Of a DNA stretch of 64,000 bases, positions 36,242 to 45,035 are shown piece after piece. The notes beneath the pieces are model-generated. The model had not been told where the DNA came from and made no database searches. It saw nothing but the letters and a program-made list of their open reading frames with translations. This stretch comes from JAPKYZ01 sp033763835 (GTDB lineage: Bacteria; Acidobacteriota; Terriglobia; Bryobacterales; Bryobacteraceae). A program made the position numbers and the translations under genes. Location of the stretch: the NCBI GenBank assembly GCA_033763835.1, contig JANRJS010000037.1, forward strand, positions 124,001 through 188,000, read 5' to 3'. Positions within the stretch are counted from its first letter, which is position 1. Each line of letters starts with the position of its first letter.

Positions 36242-39200
36242 TCAGTACCTCAAGGTGACGGTGAGATCGCGCCCTGGCGTCCCAACCGAAGACGGCGGTA
36301 CCGACAGAATATCGACGGTCAGCTTAGTCTTCTCCGCCAAGGCGGGCAGTCCGAACCCGCTCACCGAATTCGATACCGTAGCGCCCGCTGGAACCGTCAA
36401 ATCGCAGTACGCAGTGCCGTCGCGCAACACCCGCAGGAGAACCGGCGCGCCCACCGGAGCTTCACGAACGTTCGCGAAGATATCGCGAATTGCGCGCGGA
36501 GCGTCGGTCACCAGTGGCGCTGTCGGCGACGACTGAATGGCGAGATAGCCGTCCACTTGGAATGACAATTGCCCGCCCGCAAGCGTCCGCAAGCCCTGAT
36601 CGACCGTCGCCGTGTAACTACGCTTCGCCACCGGACTCGCGCCTTGAGAATTCGTCACGAACAGCTCCGCCGCCGCGATCCGCGCTTCTCCCAGCCACAC
36701 CGGATAGCCGAAACTGCCACTGGCGGGGCTGCCGAAAAAGTCGCGCACGAAAGGAATCACCGCCACGTGCCGAGCCAGGTGATAGACACGGGTTCCGGCG
36801 GCATGTGCCGCGGTGTTAGTTTCGAACGCTCCCCGCAAAACCTTGTACCGTGTGCCGCCGTTCAGTACTTCTTCCACCTCGACGATTTCCGCGCCGATTT
36901 GCACGAAGTCGCCAGCTTGCGCCGACCCCGCCGAACTCAAGTCGATCGCCGTCGCCACCGCGCTCATGGCGGTCGCCAACGTAAACGGCGATGGACTCGC
37001 CAGTTCGTTCCAGTAGTGCAAGGTCAACGTGCCCGCCGAGACCGACCGTGTGTTGGTCAAGTCCGCGAAGCTCACGCTCAGCAACTCCACCGCACCGTCG
37101 CCCGCAGTAAACAATCCGAAGAACGGTTCGGGCGCGATTTCCGCGTCGAGAGACGCGCCCGCGTTGCCGCCGATCGTCCATCGAGTCAACGGCGCGAGTT
37201 CTTCGGCGGACTCTTCGCCGCGAACGTTCGCCGAACGCCCGATCGTCTGCACAATCGCGTCGCGCCGGTTCGGTACCGGAAACACCGCGCGGTCCGTTCG
37301 TGTGGTTGCCCCCAGTTGCCATGCCGCGTCGGCGACTACGAAAGCGCTTGTCGAATCCGGAACGATCGACCAGGGTGGACCGACGGCGACTGTCGTCGAG
37401 TCGTTGGCGAAGATTTGACGCTCTTGGCCGGCCCCCTTGCCGAGCGTGATTCGAACGGCCCCGCCCGCAAATTCGTTGGTCTGCAAACTCAACGCCGAAC
37501 TTCCGATCGTGGTCCCGCTGAATACGGTCGCCGCGGTTTCCGGCAGTCGCTCCAATCTCCAGTAGAAGTTCGCGTGGTCGTAGCTCGCATCCGGCGGCGT
37601 AGCGGACTCGGCGGCGAAACCCGTATCGACGAATACCGCCGTCACCGGTACGCTCGACGCGATTCGCTGCAACTGTTGCGGATTGCGACCGCGATAAACG
37701 TGAAAGCCCGTCGTGCCCGCGTTGAAGCTCAGCGAGTTCAATCGAATCGAATTCGTCGTACCGGCGAGGATCGTCGCGCGCACCACAAACGATGCTTCGC
37801 CTTCGGCGCCGTCGGCGTCGACGCCGCTCACGGCGTAGTAGAGCGTTTGTCCACCGGAGAGCGTTCCGCCCGCCGCGAGGACGGTCGGCGTCAAGCTCAG
37901 GATCGGAATGGTCGCCCGGCTTAACGCCGGATTGCCCGGCGGTGCGAACTCCGCCGTCAGCGACACCGTCGAACTCCCGTCCACCGAGCTCGCGGCCGAC
38001 TCGGCGATTAGGTATTGCGTCCGGCCCTGAGCGTCGATCGTCTTACCCGCCAGTGGCCTCGGAATGCCGATCTCCGCGCCGCCGCGCCGCCGCTGCCCAA
38101 ATCCCGAAACGGCCCCGCCCGTGTACCAGACATCGTCGTGAATTTGCGCTGTGATCGTCGCGGTCCGGTAGTTCGTATTCGGCGCGACTCGCGTTACGCG
38201 AAACAACTGCCGGTCGAAACCTTCCTTGAGATACGACAGCGTAATCAGATCGCCGGGCCGCAGCCCCAATCCGCGCACGCTGGTGTCGAACTCGACATAC
38301 GTATTCCCGCGAATCGATTTATGCAGCGACAACCTTGCGATCCGGATCGCTTGATCGATGTTCGGCAGTCCCTCCGCCAATAGCGTCGAAGCCACTTCTT
38401 GTCCCGCTCGAACTACATCCTCGGGATCGATGAGCGACACCGAGTCTTGTTGGTACTCGTTAAACGAATCCTGAAATTCGACGCTCACCCGGTTCGGAGT
38501 ATCGGCCGTGCTTCGCGAAAAAACTTGCAGCGTCGGTTCGCCGTTCTCGCGCCGGAGAATTCCTCCGAAGCCGTTCGTCCCGTCCCCGAACTCGTAAGCG
38601 GGCCAACCGGCGCCGATCGCCGCCGTCGAGTTGCTGCCCGCCGGCTTCACGGGCTGCTGAACGCTCAACGCCGATTCGGCTTTCAGCGTCAACTTGCCTT
38701 CCGCCGAGTAAGCCAAGTACAACGCCGCCGAGGTACGAATCCCGCGGACCACCTCCGCCGCGCTTCTCCTGCGCCGTAATACCAAATTGGTCTGGTAGCG
38801 CGGAATGGTAATTGCGTTGCCATTCAAATCCGTCGTCGAAACGTCGGCCGCGCAATATCCCGCCGTCCTCCCGAAACTCGCCAAATCGATCTCGTCAAGC
38901 CCCCAACCGCACCGCCGAAGGACGTCGAGCAGCACCCACGCGGGATTATTCGAGAACTCCTCGCCGGTGTAGTTCCCCTCTTCGGAGAACACCGAGACTT
39001 TCAGTCCCTCGATCAACGCCTCGATCTTCGGTAAAGAGCGGCCGTCGCTGATCCGGTTCGGAACGGCCACCGCGATATACGCCATGCTGCCGTAAGGATC
39101 GCCGAGCGCCTGGCCCGTCGCCGAAACATACTCGGCGTTGAACGCTCCGGTGCGATTCCCGAGGCTCACGACGTTGAACCAGCCCGTCGCCGTCATGTTC

Positions 39201-40162
39201 TGGCCGCTCTGTCCCAGCGGAATCTCGTACCCGTTCACCAGCACCTTCAGTACGCCGCGAATCTCCCCGATTCCCAACAGCACTTCCATACGGGTTAGGT
39301 TGCCGTCGTTCTTCGCGAACACGATCGGCGGTTGATACCAAGCCGTGCCGTACACCGCGGGTACGAAGTCGTTGTAGCGGCCCGTATTCTCGAGCGCCGC
39401 CGAAGCCCGATGCCCCGCCTCCCCGAACCCACGCACCAGCGTGCTCGCCGGCACGAACTCGATCCCACCAAACCGTCGCGTCGTCCGGCCCGCGCCGTCC
39501 ACGCTAAACATTCCGCGCTGTTCGCAATCCCGCCGCGTGAAATTGCAATCGGCGAAAGGAACCGAGCCGTTCATCGACCCCGCTCCACCCTCCTGATCGG
39601 GCGAGTATCCGCAACGGAAGTACGGCGAGTATTTGCCCGCGTCGAGGCCGCTCACCGCCTCCGCGCGTTGCGCCGCCGTCTTCGGAAAGATCCACGGGCA
39701 TCGCCGCTGAATTCGCACCGGGGGCAGCGACATGCGCTGCATGTTCAAACGATTCGTGAAGCTAACCCGGAATCGCGACTCCGTGCACTCTTCCGGAGGA
39801 TTCGCGCTTCCTCGAAACAAAACCGTCGTCCCGGTCGTTGCCGCATCCGCTCGCAAATCGTAGAACGCGAACCGCACCGTAAGCTTCGCGCCTTTGATGC
39901 CGCCGTTGCGCTCGATCTGTGAGAATCGCGAATCCGCGTTGGCGAGAGTCAGGCTCACTTTCGCGATCCCGTCCGCGCCTTCTTCGCTCGCCGCCTTCAA
40001 CTCGAACAGATTGTGCGACAGCACGCGCGCGCTGTAGACGTGTCCCTCCACCGTCGCTTGGTGCGTCGCCCAACGCTCCGTCGTGCCGTCCGGCAGCGCG
40101 CATTCGAATAGCAATAGCGGCGTATCGGGAGTCTCGAGTTCCTTGATCGTGTAGATGCTCAT
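36242..40162 (-). CDS. Tail tip/hub protein (gpL/DUF2163-like N-terminus plus long hub)
   Basis: 1306 aa, the largest gene of the cluster. Residues 1-250 resemble hub-1/lambda gpL-type proteins, with four spaced cysteines C155 (RRCPW), C184 (FRCGY), C206 (ADCNF) and C213 (RRDCEQ) that could bind an Fe-S cluster. Residues about 250-720 hold a baseplate-hub-like part (GLRPGDLITLSYLKEGFDRQLFRV). The rest contains fibronectin/Ig-like beta repeats (LYYAVSGVDADGAEGEASF) and a C-terminal beta domain. Predicted to form the tail tip and to contact the host surface. Start overlaps the upstream stop (ATGA, 40162-40159). Confidence 0.75.
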   Translation of the reverse strand: MSIYTIKELETPDTPLLLFECALPDGTTERWATHQATVEGHVYSARVLSHNLFELKAASEEGADGIAKVSLTLANADSRFSQIERNGGIKGAKLTVRFAFYDLRADAATTGTTVLFRGSANPPEECTESRFRVSFTNRLNMQRMSLPPVRIQRRCPWIFPKTAAQRAEAVSGLDAGKYSPYFRCGYSPDQEGGAGSMNGSVPFADCNFTRRDCEQRGMFSVDGAGRTTRRFGGIEFVPASTLVRGFGEAGHRASAALENTGRYNDFVPAVYGTAWYQPPIVFAKNDGNLTRMEVLLGIGEIRGVLKVLVNGYEIPLGQSGQNMTATGWFNVVSLGNRTGAFNAEYVSATGQALGDPYGSMAYIAVAVPNRISDGRSLPKIEALIEGLKVSVFSEEGNYTGEEFSNNPAWVLLDVLRRCGWGLDEIDLASFGRTAGYCAADVSTTDLNGNAITIPRYQTNLVLRRRRSAAEVVRGIRTSAALYLAYSAEGKLTLKAESALSVQQPVKPAGSNSTAAIGAGWPAYEFGDGTNGFGGILRRENGEPTLQVFSRSTADTPNRVSVEFQDSFNEYQQDSVSLIDPEDVVRAGQEVASTLLAEGLPNIDQAIRIARLSLHKSIRGNTYVEFDTSVRGLGLRPGDLITLSYLKEGFDRQLFRVTRVAPNTNYRTATITAQIHDDVWYTGGAVSGFGQRRRGGAEIGIPRPLAGKTIDAQGRTQYLIAESAASSVDGSSTVSLTAEFAPPGNPALSRATIPILSLTPTVLAAGGTLSGGQTLYYAVSGVDADGAEGEASFVVRATILAGTTNSIRLNSLSFNAGTTGFHVYRGRNPQQLQRIASSVPVTAVFVDTGFAAESATPPDASYDHANFYWRLERLPETAATVFSGTTIGSSALSLQTNEFAGGAVRITLGKGAGQERQIFANDSTTVAVGPPWSIVPDSTSAFVVADAAWQLGATTRTDRAVFPVPNRRDAIVQTIGRSANVRGEESAEELAPLTRWTIGGNAGASLDAEIAPEPFFGLFTAGDGAVELLSVSFADLTNTRSVSAGTLTLHYWNELASPSPFTLATAMSAVATAIDLSSAGSAQAGDFVQIGAEIVEVEEVLNGGTRYKVLRGAFETNTAAHAAGTRVYHLARHVAVIPFVRDFFGSPASGSFGYPVWLGEARIAAAELFVTNSQGASPVAKRSYTATVDQGLRTLAGGQLSFQVDGYLAIQSSPTAPLVTDAPRAIRDIFANVREAPVGAPVLLRVLRDGTAYCDLTVPAGATVSNSVSGFGLPALAEKTKLTVDILSVPPSSVGTPGRDLTVTLRY

Positions 40163-40959
40163 CGGCTCACTTTCGGCGCGGCGATGCGCACCGTCGTCCC
40201 CATTCGTCCGTTTCCTTGCGACACGCCGGACAACTCGTCCATGTCGAATCGCGCCCCCGTATATACGCCGCCCAGCGCGCCCGTCGCCTTATACGAGCCC
40301 GCCGCCGGTTGCGATTCCGCTTGCGGTCCGAAGATCTCGACGACGCCGCCCGTCGCAACCTCGATTCCAAAGCTCGTCGATTCGCCGCCGCCCCCCGGCG
40401 CACCGCCAAACGCCACTCGCTTCCACACCGGCCCGGTTGTCGTTTGCATCGTGTGCTCCACCGCACCCGCGCGCCGCACCAGGCGAATGGCCGACGCTCC
40501 GCTGGATCGCGCCCACACGCTCCAACTCGTTGTGAACCAACCCGGAGCCGCCACCGTCTGCATGATCCGCTGCGCCGCGCCGCCGCTATTCGAAAGCTGC
40601 CACGCTCCTGTGCCACCCATGGGATCGCCGTAGCCTGCACTGGCCGTCAGCAATGCATCCTTCACCCACACGGCTTGCGAAATATCGCCGCTCCACGCCA
40701 GCAAGTTCGCCATCGGATCGAGAAACGCGAACGTCCCCAGCCGCCCTTCGCGAGCGTCGAAGAACTCCTCGATCGTTTCCCACTCGAGGATCGTCAAGTC
40801 GCGATAATTCAGTTCCCACTCGATCCGCCCCGCCTCCGCATCGAGCCCGATCACTCGCCGGCCGTCCTCCGTCTCGCCGCCCACCGTTCGCACGCGCCGC
40901 GTCGCCGTCAACGGAAACTGGGCCGTCGCGCCCGATTGCAATTGCGGATAGAAGTTCAT
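40159..40959 (-). CDS. Distal tail protein paralogue with C-terminal binding domain
   Basis: 266 aa. The first about 90 residues (FYPQLQSGATAQFPL..TILEWETIEEFFDAREG..TFAFLDPM) are clearly related to the whole of the preceding 115-aa protein and to DUF2460-like distal-tail proteins. Residues about 100-255 form a Gly/Ser/Trp-rich beta domain (WFTTSWSVWARSSGASAIRL) that looks like a jelly-roll carbohydrate-binding module. Likely part of the tail-end ring or a receptor-binding arm. ATGA overlap with both neighbours. Confidence 0.65.
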   Translation of the reverse strand: MNFYPQLQSGATAQFPLTATRRVRTVGGETEDGRRVIGLDAEAGRIEWELNYRDLTILEWETIEEFFDAREGRLGTFAFLDPMANLLAWSGDISQAVWVKDALLTASAGYGDPMGGTGAWQLSNSGGAAQRIMQTVAAPGWFTTSWSVWARSSGASAIRLVRRAGAVEHTMQTTTGPVWKRVAFGGAPGGGGESTSFGIEVATGGVVEIFGPQAESQPAAGSYKATGALGGVYTGARFDMDELSGVSQGNGRMGTTVRIAAPKVSR

Positions 40960-41303
40960 GGGCGTGTCTCTCGAATCCCGATCGTCGTCTTACCTCGTAA
41001 GTCGTCGCTCAATTCCGTCGCGAGTTCGTCGCTCTCGAACCGGCATTCCGGATAGTCGATCCCCGTCACCGGATCGCGAAAGGTGAACGTCTCGTTGACG
41101 TCGAAGAACTCCCGCAGCGCATTCAGCTCGCTTTCGTCGAGCAACGATAGGTCCAGCGTCCATCGCCGCAACCCGCCCGGCGACAAACGGAACCGCTGCT
41201 CGCCGCCGTCCACGAACCGCAGCACCTCGGTCGAATAGCGCCGCCCACACGTCGCCGGATGCTGGGCGATCGCTCCCGTTTTGAGCCTCGGAAAATCGGC
41301 CAT
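40956..41303 (-). CDS. Distal tail protein (DUF2460-like), short
   Basis: 115 aa. FPRLKTGAIAQHP at the start and LDESELNALREFFDVNETFTFRDPVTG in the middle match the next gene product; both sit where Dit-type distal tail proteins lie between tape measure and hub. ATG 41303, 3 bp after the tape-measure candidate. Confidence 0.6.
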   Translation of the reverse strand: MADFPRLKTGAIAQHPATCGRRYSTEVLRFVDGGEQRFRLSPGGLRRWTLDLSLLDESELNALREFFDVNETFTFRDPVTGIDYPECRFESDELATELSDDLRGKTTIGIRETRP

Positions 41304-41306
41304 CGC

Positions 41307-41879
41307 CTACAGCTCCGCCACCACGCCGTTCACGCTGTGCGAATTCAGCATCGCCTCGCGCAGCGCCCGCGCGATATCGTCGCTGCGGTCCATGATCGAC
41401 CGGCTATCGAGCGCTTGCACCTGAATCGTCACGTTCTGCGTGACTCCGCTGGCCGTCACCCGCCGCACTCCGCCTTGTTGGTCGTAGTCGAACGGCCGGA
41501 TCGCCGAACTCAACCCCGGCCCGGTCGCCGCCTCCAAACTCACTCGCGGCGGTCGTGCATATTGCACCAGCGGCGCTGGCTCCGGTTCGCTCTTCCCTCC
41601 GCCGAACAACTTCGCGATCCCCGTCACTAGCGGACTCAGGAACAATCCCAGCCCCAGTACGGAACTCGTCGTCTTCGCGATGCTCGACGCCGTCGATGTC
41701 CCGCTCGATTGCGCCACCGTATTCTGCGACACCGCGTCCGTGTTCGCCGTCAGCGATTGCACCTGCAGCGCTCCCAACAACGTCGCCTGCTCAAGCTGAA
41801 CGCGAATCGCGCTGAGGTTGTCCGGAACGTTTCCTTGAACCAGCGTCAGCAGTTCGTTCTGCACATCGTTAGTCGCCAT
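41307..41879 (-). CDS. Putative very short tail tape-measure protein
   Basis: 190 aa, directly after the tail-assembly chaperone, the position of the tape measure in siphophages. Helical N-terminus, a hydrophobic stretch (GLGLFLSPLVTGIAKLFGGG, about 76-95) and a C-terminal part (NVTIQVQALDSRSIMDRSDD) like the C-terminus of phage tape-measure proteins. Typical tape measures are 600 aa or more; at about 1.5 angstrom per residue this one would set a tail of roughly 30 nm. ATG 41879 overlaps the chaperone extension. Confidence 0.5.
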   Translation of the reverse strand: MATNDVQNELLTLVQGNVPDNLSAIRVQLEQATLLGALQVQSLTANTDAVSQNTVAQSSGTSTASSIAKTTSSVLGLGLFLSPLVTGIAKLFGGGKSEPEPAPLVQYARPPRVSLEAATGPGLSSAIRPFDYDQQGGVRRVTASGVTQNVTIQVQALDSRSIMDRSDDIARALREAMLNSHSVNGVVAEL

Positions 41880-42201
41880 GCTCTGTCTCCGATCTCCACT
41901 CGCGTTCGAGAATCGTCCGCGCTTCCACGTCCCGCGCGTTCATCTCTTCAATGCGCTCGCCGCCGATCGCTTTCCACGCCGCGAAAGCCTCCACTTGCGC
42001 CAGGCTCTCCGCGGTAATCAGCGTCTTCGGACACTCCTCCGCCGCCGCGCGCTTCCGCGCCCACACCACGGTTCTTGCACCGCGATCCGCCTCTGGGATA
42101 AACCCGCACCGTCTCTTGCGTTCCAGGCCGCTTCTTCGGCAGGCGTCGCACTTCCATGCGGCCGGATCGGAAAACTGGAAGTGGAAGGCGACGATTAGTT
42201 T
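41869..42201 (-). CDS. Tail-assembly chaperone extension (gpT-like, by -1 frameshift)
   Basis: This -1 frame runs from the slippery site to a stop at 41869 and adds 109 residues to the 122-aa upstream protein, giving a 231-aa fusion. It has no good start codon: the nearest is GTG 42228 inside the upstream gene, without a ribosome site. Encoded segment starts LIVAFHFQFSDPAAWKCDAC and ends in a Glu/Arg-rich helix. This equals the lambda G-GT arrangement, where the GT form recruits the tape measure. Confidence 0.7.
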   Translation of the reverse strand, partial: KLIVAFHFQFSDPAAWKCDACRRSGLERKRRCGFIPEADRGARTVVWARKRAAAEECPKTLITAESLAQVEAFAAWKAIGGERIEEMNARDVEARTILEREWRSETEHGD

Positions 42202-42563
42202 TTTCGTTCTTCTTCGCTGAGCCCGCACTCGTGCTTGATCGCCGCGATCATCTCGCGCGTCAGCGCCTCGGGCGCGCGCTCCGCCGCGTTCTCGCGATCG
42301 ACCGGCTCCCCGTCCGCCGTCAAACCGCTCACCGATTCCAGCCCCCAGTCGAGATACAACCGCTCTACCTCGAGCGTCGCGAGCGACGCCTCCACCTTGC
42401 CGGCGAACGTCTCTCCCGCCTCCGCGAACTCGATCCGTTGCGCCAACTCCCGCACGCGCTTCGTCAACTCGATCCGCCGCCCGAACGTCATCCGCCGCAC
42501 CCGGAACCGCACACCCGGCACCGCCGCGGACTCGTGCTCCACCACCGTCTCGAAGCTCGTCAT
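42195..42563 (-). CDS. Tail-assembly chaperone (gpG-like)
   Basis: 122 aa from ATG 42563, 2 bp after the tail tube stop. Starts MTSFETVVEHESAAVPGVRF, Arg/Glu-rich helical middle (FGRRIELTKRVRELAQRIEFAE), with GLTADGEPV and AIKHECGLSEEERKN at the end. The position between tail tube and tape measure and the frameshift signal at its 3' end identify it. The frame is open upstream of 42563, but that part is antisense-like shadow of the tail tube gene. Confidence 0.72.
   Translation of the reverse strand: MTSFETVVEHESAAVPGVRFRVRRMTFGRRIELTKRVRELAQRIEFAEAGETFAGKVEASLATLEVERLYLDWGLESVSGLTADGEPVDRENAAERAPEALTREMIAAIKHECGLSEEERKN
42198..42204 (-). other. Programmed -1 frameshift slippery heptamer A AAA AAC
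   Basis: On the minus strand the chaperone gene ends CGA AAA AAC TAA. The heptamer A AAA AAC is in the correct X XXY YYZ phase, immediately before the stop (42197-42195). After a -1 slip the next codon is CTA, leading into the 109-codon extension. Confidence 0.75.
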
Positions 42564-42565
42564 AC

Positions 42566-43738
42566 TCAGCCGAACGCCACAAACAGTTCGTCGTCGATCG
42601 TCCCTTGCGCCTTCGCCGAATCGAACCGCCACTGCAATCGCGAATCGCTGTCGTCGTACTCCGGCACCTCCGGAACCACGCCGGTCATCCATACGCCGAA
42701 CAACTCTCCCGGCGTCTGACCTAACTGGAACATCACGCTCACCGGCGATTGCGTCCGCGCCGCTTGATACAACGCCAACGTGGCTTCGTCGTCGCGTTCG
42801 TACAGGCTGAACGTCAGCGTCACGTTGCGCGCGCCGGGCACTCCGGCCTTCGGACAGTCGCACCCGAACTCGGTCTCGCGAAAATCGATGTTGTTCTCGA
42901 CGTTCAGTTCCGCCGACGTCACCGTGCAGAACTTGCTCGCGCCTCCGCCCAACCACGCCTGGCCCAAGTTGCCCGGAACGATCGAGTAATTGAAGTCGAC
43001 AAACGGAGGCTCTACCGGAAAGTCGGTCAAGCCGGCCACTCCCGCCGTGAAGCTGGCGCTGTCCACCAAATCCTTCGCCCCGCCCTCGAACGCGAATTCG
43101 TGAAAGTCGCCGTTCACGGTCAGCTTCATCCGATTCACCATCGCGCCCGACAGAAACCGCTGCACCGCCGTCTCCGGACTCCAGAAATCGAACACGTTCA
43201 CGCTCGGCAGATCGGTCGCCGGGTGGTAACTCGCCGTCGCCCCGATTGGCGATCCCACCGTGGGAATCGAACTTAGCGCCTGATTCAGAACCACACTTGT
43301 CGCGTTCGGAATCGCGGCCACAAACCGGATCTCGCCCCCGTACGTGATCGCTTGGCCCACCGCCAAGCCATGCCCCGTGCCGAACTGGAGTAGGCTCGCC
43401 GTCGATCCCGCGCCCGCCGGCGCTCCCGAAAAGATCAGCGGAGCCGCGCCCAAAGCGCCCTGCACCAACGCCCCCGATGCCGGAGCCTGCGGAGCGTTCG
43501 TCCACCCGCTCAAATACGTCCGCAACTCGTAGTTCGTCTGCCGCCGTCCGCCCGCCGGATTGCCTTGGAACGTCCGGCTCCCCGTCTTATCCCGGCGCGT
43601 CGCCGTTTCCAGCCTCTGCCGCGCGCCGAACTTCACCGCCGGAATCCGGTGCGCCGCCGTCAACGCGGCCGTCTCCCCAAACGCCGGTTCCAGCGCGACG
43701 TAGAGCCTTTCGTTATTCGATGAAACGTAACTGGGCAT
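42566..43738 (-). CDS. Major tail tube protein
   Basis: 390 aa, beta-rich. PAVKFGARQRLETATRRDKTG near the N-terminus, a central Ala/Gly-rich region with an Ig-like insertion (TASLLQFGTGHGLAVGQAIT), and FEGGAKDLVDSASFTAG plus ELNVENNIDF, typical of tube proteins with an added decoration domain. Placed directly before the chaperone gene, as in siphophages. ATG 43738, 15 bp after the connector gene. Confidence 0.68.
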   Translation of the reverse strand: MPSYVSSNNERLYVALEPAFGETAALTAAHRIPAVKFGARQRLETATRRDKTGSRTFQGNPAGGRRQTNYELRTYLSGWTNAPQAPASGALVQGALGAAPLIFSGAPAGAGSTASLLQFGTGHGLAVGQAITYGGEIRFVAAIPNATSVVLNQALSSIPTVGSPIGATASYHPATDLPSVNVFDFWSPETAVQRFLSGAMVNRMKLTVNGDFHEFAFEGGAKDLVDSASFTAGVAGLTDFPVEPPFVDFNYSIVPGNLGQAWLGGGASKFCTVTSAELNVENNIDFRETEFGCDCPKAGVPGARNVTLTFSLYERDDEATLALYQAARTQSPVSVMFQLGQTPGELFGVWMTGVVPEVPEYDDSDSRLQWRFDSAKAQGTIDDELFVAFG

Positions 43739-43753
43739 TTTTGTTTTCGCTCC

Positions 43754-44251
43754 TCAATTCACGCTGACCTGCACTTCGAAAGCGATCTTCGCGGTTTGCA
43801 AGTAATTCCTGCCGCCCGCCTTCACGCTGGAAAACGCCACTTCGTAACCGCCGGTGTAGAACATCCCGCTGCCCCAATCGCCGCGATTCAAATCCAGCAC
43901 CTGCGTCGCCGCGTCCACATAAAGCCTGATCTGGTCTTCGAGCTTGTCGACGTGATCCCCCGTCACCCGAACGTCGATCGCCATCCGCGCCGTCCCCGAA
44001 AACGTCGTGAACTTCTCCCGCAGCGTGTTTTTCAATCCCTCGCAGTAGATGTGCATGCTCGGGTACTGCGCGCCGATTTGCTTCTCGAGCGTGTCCGGCG
44101 CGATGTTCCGCTCCACCACCTTCGCCACCGGCAACGCATCGGGCGTCAGCCCTTCTTGCGCGGCTACCAATCCCACCGCGAACGAAATCCCCGATTCCGC
44201 GCGAAAAATCCCCCCCAGCGTTCGGGCCACCAAACTCCCCACTTGCGCCAT
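43754..44251 (-). CDS. Tail completion/terminator-like protein
   Basis: 165 aa. Begins MAQVGSLVARTLGGIFR; middle YPSMHIYCEGLKNTLREKF; ends in beta-strand pattern FYTGGYEVAFSSVKAGGRNYLQTAKIAFEVQ, a form common in tail terminator or neck proteins. It lies between connector and tube genes, which supports this. 2 bp after the upstream stop. Confidence 0.5.
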   Translation of the reverse strand: MAQVGSLVARTLGGIFRAESGISFAVGLVAAQEGLTPDALPVAKVVERNIAPDTLEKQIGAQYPSMHIYCEGLKNTLREKFTTFSGTARMAIDVRVTGDHVDKLEDQIRLYVDAATQVLDLNRGDWGSGMFYTGGYEVAFSSVKAGGRNYLQTAKIAFEVQVSVN

Positions 44252-44253
44252 AG

Positions 44254-45030
44254 CTATCCTTTCCGGACCGCGTTACTCTGCCGCACGTAGTTCAGCTGCC
44301 GCAAGTAGTAGTCGGGATTCTGCCCCGCGGGCATCGGCGCTCCTGGCATCAATCCCGCCGCCGGCATCGTCCACGTCTCGCCGAGCGCCAGCGCGCTCGC
44401 GTTCTGCTTCGTCGAAATCCCGTCCAGCGGCGCCGCATACACGTTCCAACTCACGGCCCCCGCCGGTGCGGCCCCTACCGTTACCGCCGGAACGTCGCCG
44501 TTGCTCGACGCGAACAAAACCCGCTCGCTCGGCGCGCCTTCTTGCCCCGCCGCGTTCTCCCACGTCACCCGGATTTCGTACACGCCATTCGCGAGAATCC
44601 CCGCCGCGCTGCTCACCATCGGAGCCGCGGCCTTCGTCAACGGCGTATTCACGATCCCCAGCCCCGTCTCGAACAATTGCGCCGCCTTATACCCGGACTG
44701 CCGTTCGTATTCCTTCCACTTGCTCTCGTACCGGTCGTTCAATTGGTTGTGGAACGCGTCGCGATAACTCAGCGTCAGCGTTTGCGTCGAATGCCACTGG
44801 TGCATCGGCTCCGTCACTACCACCTGGTCGAGCTTCACCGACGGCGGAGCCGTGTCCACCGCCGTCAACTCCGTCAGCACCCGCACGATTTCCACCGCCA
44901 GTTCACGCTGCGCCAACTCGCGCTTCGCGGTCAGGTCCACGCCTTCCGTCGAAGCCATTTCGAGCACCGAACTCTCGTAAGCCCGCAGGTCTTCTTGCGA
45001 GGCGATCGTCCCGTCGTTGAACAGCGCCAT
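44254..45030 (-). CDS. Phage virion protein, probable head-tail connector
   Basis: 258 aa from ATG 45030 (MALFNDGTIASQEDL), 5 bp after the upstream stop. Helical N-terminal 140 residues (ELAQRELAVEIVRVLTEL, AFHNQLNDRYESKWKEY) followed by a fibronectin-like beta domain (GVYEIRVTWENAAGQEG). The position between coat and tail genes suggests a connector or adaptor with a decoration domain. No firm family match. Confidence 0.5.
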   Translation of the reverse strand: MALFNDGTIASQEDLRAYESSVLEMASTEGVDLTAKRELAQRELAVEIVRVLTELTAVDTAPPSVKLDQVVVTEPMHQWHSTQTLTLSYRDAFHNQLNDRYESKWKEYERQSGYKAAQLFETGLGIVNTPLTKAAAPMVSSAAGILANGVYEIRVTWENAAGQEGAPSERVLFASSNGDVPAVTVGAAPAGAVSWNVYAAPLDGISTKQNASALALGETWTMPAAGLMPGAPMPAGQNPDYYLRQLNYVRQSNAVRKG

Positions 45031-45035
45031 GATTC

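Noticed and set aside
41869..42228. Independent gene starting at GTG 42228 for the chaperone extension
   Set aside because: No ribosome site, and the N-terminal residues overlap the upstream gene; the slippery heptamer explains expression better.
42564..43505. Upstream extension of the tail chaperone frame to 43505
   Set aside because: Gly/Arg-rich shadow of the tail tube gene; ATG 42563 is 2 bp after the tube stop.
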